DNA from: CAYSRC01 sp964433495
GTDB lineage: Bacteria > Bacillota > Clostridia > Oscillospirales > Ruminococcaceae
Assembly (NCBI GenBank): GCA_964433495.1
Contig: CAYSRC010000066.1
Span: forward strand, 1-7,436
Reading direction: 5' to 3'
Length of the DNA: 7,436 bases
The notes under the pieces were generated by a model. That model ran no database searches. It saw only the letters and a program-made list of their open reading frames with translations, and was not told the origin of the DNA. The translations under genes and the position numbers were made by a program. Within the stretch, counting starts at the first letter, position 1; every line of letters starts with the position of its first letter. This document shows, in pieces, positions 6,563-7,436 of this stretch.

Positions 6563-6613
6563 GCGCGGGGCCGCCCTGCCGTGCAGCTGTTCGGCAAAAG
6601 CGGTATAACACTT

Positions 6614-6622
6614 ATTGTACCA
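6614..6622 (-). promoter_or_regulatory. Extended -10 promoter candidate for the AI-2E gene
   Basis: On the minus strand this reads TGGTACAAT, a TGN-TACAAT extended -10 box. No good -35 box is visible at 16-19 nt. The start site would be near 6607, giving a leader of roughly 158 nt. It is divergent from, and about 20 nt away from, the + promoter at 6642. Confidence 0.45.
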
Positions 6623-6641
6623 CATCGGCGGCGAGAATCGG

Positions 6642-6670
6642 GTGACAGATGTCGTAAAATGGGGTATAAT
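6642..6670 (+). promoter_or_regulatory. SigA-type promoter reading into the gene-free right end
   Basis: GTGACA (6642-6647; 5/6 against TTGACA), a 17-nt spacer, and a perfect TATAAT (6665-6670). Transcription would start near 6677 and run into repeat-rich DNA with no convincing reading frame. It may serve a gene beyond 7436 with a very long leader, or a non-coding RNA. Confidence 0.65.
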
Positions 6671-6763
6671 TTTGTAATCGGCCCGTGCAAGGGCGATGGG
6701 GCGACGACCTTGAGACGGTCGGCTTATGAAAGGCCCAAACTTGCTGTAAAGCTGCGGCTGACG

Positions 6764-6801
6764 CAACTTGCGGAAATATGCGGGCCGCGTCACGAAGTGA
6801 C
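6764..6801 (+). repeat. Direct repeat copy 1 with mini-hairpin
   Basis: This shares AATATGCGGGCCGCGTCA (6775-6792) exactly with 7033-7050, and CAACT at 6764 also aligns at the same 258-nt offset. It ends in a hairpin GTCAC-GAA-GTGAC (6789-6801). A further stem, CTGAGG (6801-6806) with CCTCAG (6821-6826), follows. Confidence 0.7.
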
Positions 6802-6842
6802 TGAGGTATTATGCCCTTGCCCTCAGCCTCCCCTACCGAACG

Positions 6843-6871
6843 GCCGAGCTTAATAGGAACGATAGCTCGGC
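6843..6871. repeat. Hairpin A of the GCCGA...TCGGC family
   Basis: GCCGAGCT (6843-6850) pairs with AGCTCGGC (6864-6871) around loop TAATAGGAACGAT. Stem ends and a loop of the 'AAnnGGtACG' type are shared with hairpins at 6939-6966, 6993-7021 (opposite orientation) and 7309-7336. Confidence 0.6.
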
Positions 6872-6874
6872 ACT

Positions 6875-6902
6875 CCGCGCGGCAGATGCGCGTCGCAATC
6901 GG
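6875..6902. repeat. Inverted-repeat arm, partner at 7376-7403
   Basis: This 28-nt stretch matches the reverse complement of 7376-7403 at 24 of 28 positions (CCGYGCGGMAGATGCG, then YGTCGYAATCGG). On each strand it is followed by the 17-nt motif unit, so the two copies belong to larger, oppositely oriented blocks. Confidence 0.65.
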
Positions 6903-6913
6903 TACGGCGTTCG

Positions 6914-6966
6914 GGGTTTCCATACTCTCGGGAATTCAGCCGAGTGTAAAAAGTACGACACTCGGC
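6914..6966 (+). repeat. Motif-plus-hairpin unit 1
   Basis: 17-nt motif GGGTTTCCATACTCTCG (6914-6930), 8-nt spacer, then hairpin GCCGAGTGT (6939-6947), 10-nt loop AAAAAGTACG, ACACTCGGC (6958-6966), a perfect 9-bp stem. The loop orientation is flipped relative to units 2 and 3. Confidence 0.7.
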
Positions 6967-6967
6967 A

Positions 6968-7021
6968 GGGTTCACATAATCCCGTGAATTGTGTCGCATG
7001 TCCGTACCTTTAACATGCGGC
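6968..7021 (+). repeat. Motif-plus-hairpin unit 2
   Basis: 17-nt motif GGGTTCACATAATCCCG (6968-6984), 8-nt spacer, then hairpin GTCGCATGT (6993-7001), 11-nt loop CCGTACCTTTA, ACATGCGGC (7013-7021), 9 bp with one G-U pair. It starts one base after unit 1 and abuts direct repeat copy 2 at 7022. Confidence 0.7.
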
Positions 7022-7062
7022 CAACTCGCAAGAATATGCGGGCCGCGTCAGCGTAAGCTGAC
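7022..7062 (+). repeat. Direct repeat copy 2 with covarying mini-hairpin
   Basis: The second copy of the 6764-6801 repeat (18-nt perfect core at 7033-7050). Its hairpin is GTCAGC-GTAA-GCTGAC (7047-7062), so the stem sequence differs from copy 1 but pairing is kept. It is followed by GATGAGGGGTGAG (7064-7076). Confidence 0.7.
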
Positions 7063-7094
7063 TGATGAGGGGTGAGCCGAGCTCGCTTGCCTAA

Positions 7095-7135
7095 CCTCGC
7101 CCCTGCGCAAACGCAGCTTAACGCAGCCCGCGAGG
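7095..7135 (+). other. Stem-loop with inner hairpin
   Basis: Outer arms CCTCGC (7095-7100) and GCGAGG (7130-7135) enclose the hairpin CTGCG-CAAA-CGCAG (7103-7116). It lies between two GATGAGGGGTGAG copies. There is no T-tract, so it is not a standard terminator. Confidence 0.4.
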
Positions 7136-7139
7136 ACGA

Positions 7140-7212
7140 GATGAGGGGTGAGTCAATCTTGTTCATTAGGCTTCGGCCCCACCGTGAACAAAAAGTCCCC
7201 TAACCCCTCATC
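7140..7212. repeat. Nested inverted repeat built on GATGAGGGG
   Basis: Outer arms are GATGAGGGG (7140-7148) and CCCCTCATC (7204-7212). Inside are TTGTTCA (7159-7165) and TGAACAA (7185-7191), with a GGC-TTCG-GCC tetraloop hairpin (7169-7178) at the centre. GATGAGGGGTGAG also occurs at 7064-7076. It has no coding capacity. Confidence 0.55.
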
Positions 7213-7251
7213 CACCGCGGAGCGGTCCCCCTTCCCCCCCACGGGGGAAGG
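7202..7251 (-). repeat. Half-element resembling the ends of the 2955-3088 repeat
   Basis: Read on the minus strand: a 9-bp hairpin of CCTTCCCCC and GGGGGAAGG (7251-7230), then CCGC-TCC-GCGG (7225-7215), then GGATGAGGGGTTA. This order of purine block, small hairpin and GGA(TGA)GGGGTT parallels both ends of the element at 2955-3088. Confidence 0.5.
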
Positions 7252-7308
7252 CTTCCAAGATTTAAAGCTTACGTCCATCCCGCGGGTTGTGGGCTCTTAG
7301 CCTCCCCT

Positions 7309-7361
7309 GCCGAATGCAATCGGTACGGCGTTCGGCACACCCTGCGGGAGTATGTGAACCC
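7309..7361 (-). repeat. Motif-plus-hairpin unit 3 (minus strand)
   Basis: On the minus strand: motif GGGTTCACATACTCCCG (7361-7345), 8-nt spacer (7344-7337), then hairpin GCCGAACGC, loop CGTACCGATT, GCATTCGGC (7336-7309), 9 bp with one wobble pair. Same order and spacing as units 1 and 2. The region 7316-7335 also matches 6895-6914 exactly. Confidence 0.7.
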
Positions 7362-7436
7362 GACCGCGCGTCGGTCCGATTACGACACGCATCTTCCGCA
7401 CGGAGCGGCGGGGCGTAAGCGGGACGGACATTTGAC

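Larger units (their letters stand above)
6825..6914 (+). repeat. Split copy of the 7299-7335 repeat with a 52-nt insert
   Basis: Bases 6825-6842 match 7299-7316 with two differences (AGCCTCCCCTRCCGAAYG), and 6895-6914 match 7316-7335 exactly. Between them, 6843-6894 is 52 nt absent from the other copy. Rejoining the halves restores a hairpin CCGAACG...CGTTCGG like the intact copy. The insert itself contains the hairpin at 6843-6871. Confidence 0.6.
6671..7436. other. Gene-free, repeat-rich region
   Basis: No frame here has family-like sequence, a convincing ribosome site, or plausible composition. Translations are arginine-, alanine- and proline-rich shadows. The region is instead packed with short repeats and hairpins, listed separately below. 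The last 30 bases (7404-7436) show nothing recognisable and run off the window. Confidence 0.7.

Noticed and set aside
5134..6690. A 518-codon open frame on the minus strand overlapping the AI-2E gene
   Set aside because: Its translation is rich in Arg, His and Ala with no family-like motif, and the overlapping frame encodes a clear AI-2E permease with a strong ribosome site. It is a GC-driven shadow.
6764..7403. A CRISPR array or integron attC array in the right-end repeats
   Set aside because: There are no regularly spaced identical repeats with unique spacers, and no cas or integrase gene in view. The hairpin units vary in orientation and sequence and do not show attC core sites that I can identify.

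Overview
The window looks like chromosomal DNA of a GC-rich Firmicute, most likely an anaerobic, gut-type Clostridia lineage. The basis is family content: a CdaR-type diacid regulator, a sodium-pumping decarboxylase beta subunit, an MBOAT/SGNH O-acylation pair, an AI-2E family permease, purine-rich Shine-Dalgarno sites and short AT-rich promoter islands in GC-rich DNA. Genus and species cannot be read from the sequence.

Layout. Bases 1-1377 (+) hold the C-terminal end of an MBOAT acyltransferase and its SGNH-hydrolase-like partner, probably a cell-envelope or exopolysaccharide O-acylation module, closed by a terminator at 1409-1438. After a structured gap that contains a long palindrome (1568-1605), a CdaR-family regulator (1655-2815, +) stands alone and ends at a strong 15-bp hairpin terminator. 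Bases 2898-3234 have no gene but carry a small inverted-repeat element. A clear promoter (3235-3264) and a structured leader of about 160 nt precede a two-gene unit: a one-TM gamma-like protein fused to a biotinyl/lipoyl-type barrel (3430-3813), and a sodium-transporting decarboxylase beta subunit (3828-5012). A bidirectional terminator (5041-5077) separates these from a convergent AI-2E family transporter (6449-5142, -), which starts at TTG.

Bases 6450-7436 have no convincing gene. Two divergent promoters lie at 6614-6622 (-) and 6642-6670 (+). Downstream of the + promoter is a dense cluster of structured repeats. Three units share one design: a 17-nt motif, exactly 8 nt, then a 28-29 nt hairpin whose stem changes with compensating bases. 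There is also an 18-nt perfect direct repeat followed by covarying mini-hairpins, a repeat that appears to be split by a 52-nt insert, and nested inverted repeats built on GATGAGGGG.

How the genes may work together (inference): the CdaR-like protein could sense a small dicarboxylate or hydroxy acid and switch on the adjacent sodium-pump genes, so that decarboxylation exports Na+. The carboxyltransferase (alpha) subunit is not in this window, and the carrier-like domain lacks the lysine needed for biotinylation. Alpha and a true biotin carrier must therefore be encoded elsewhere, or this pair works in a non-standard way. The most unusual features are this lysine-less gamma/carrier fusion and the covarying hairpin-repeat cluster at the right end.
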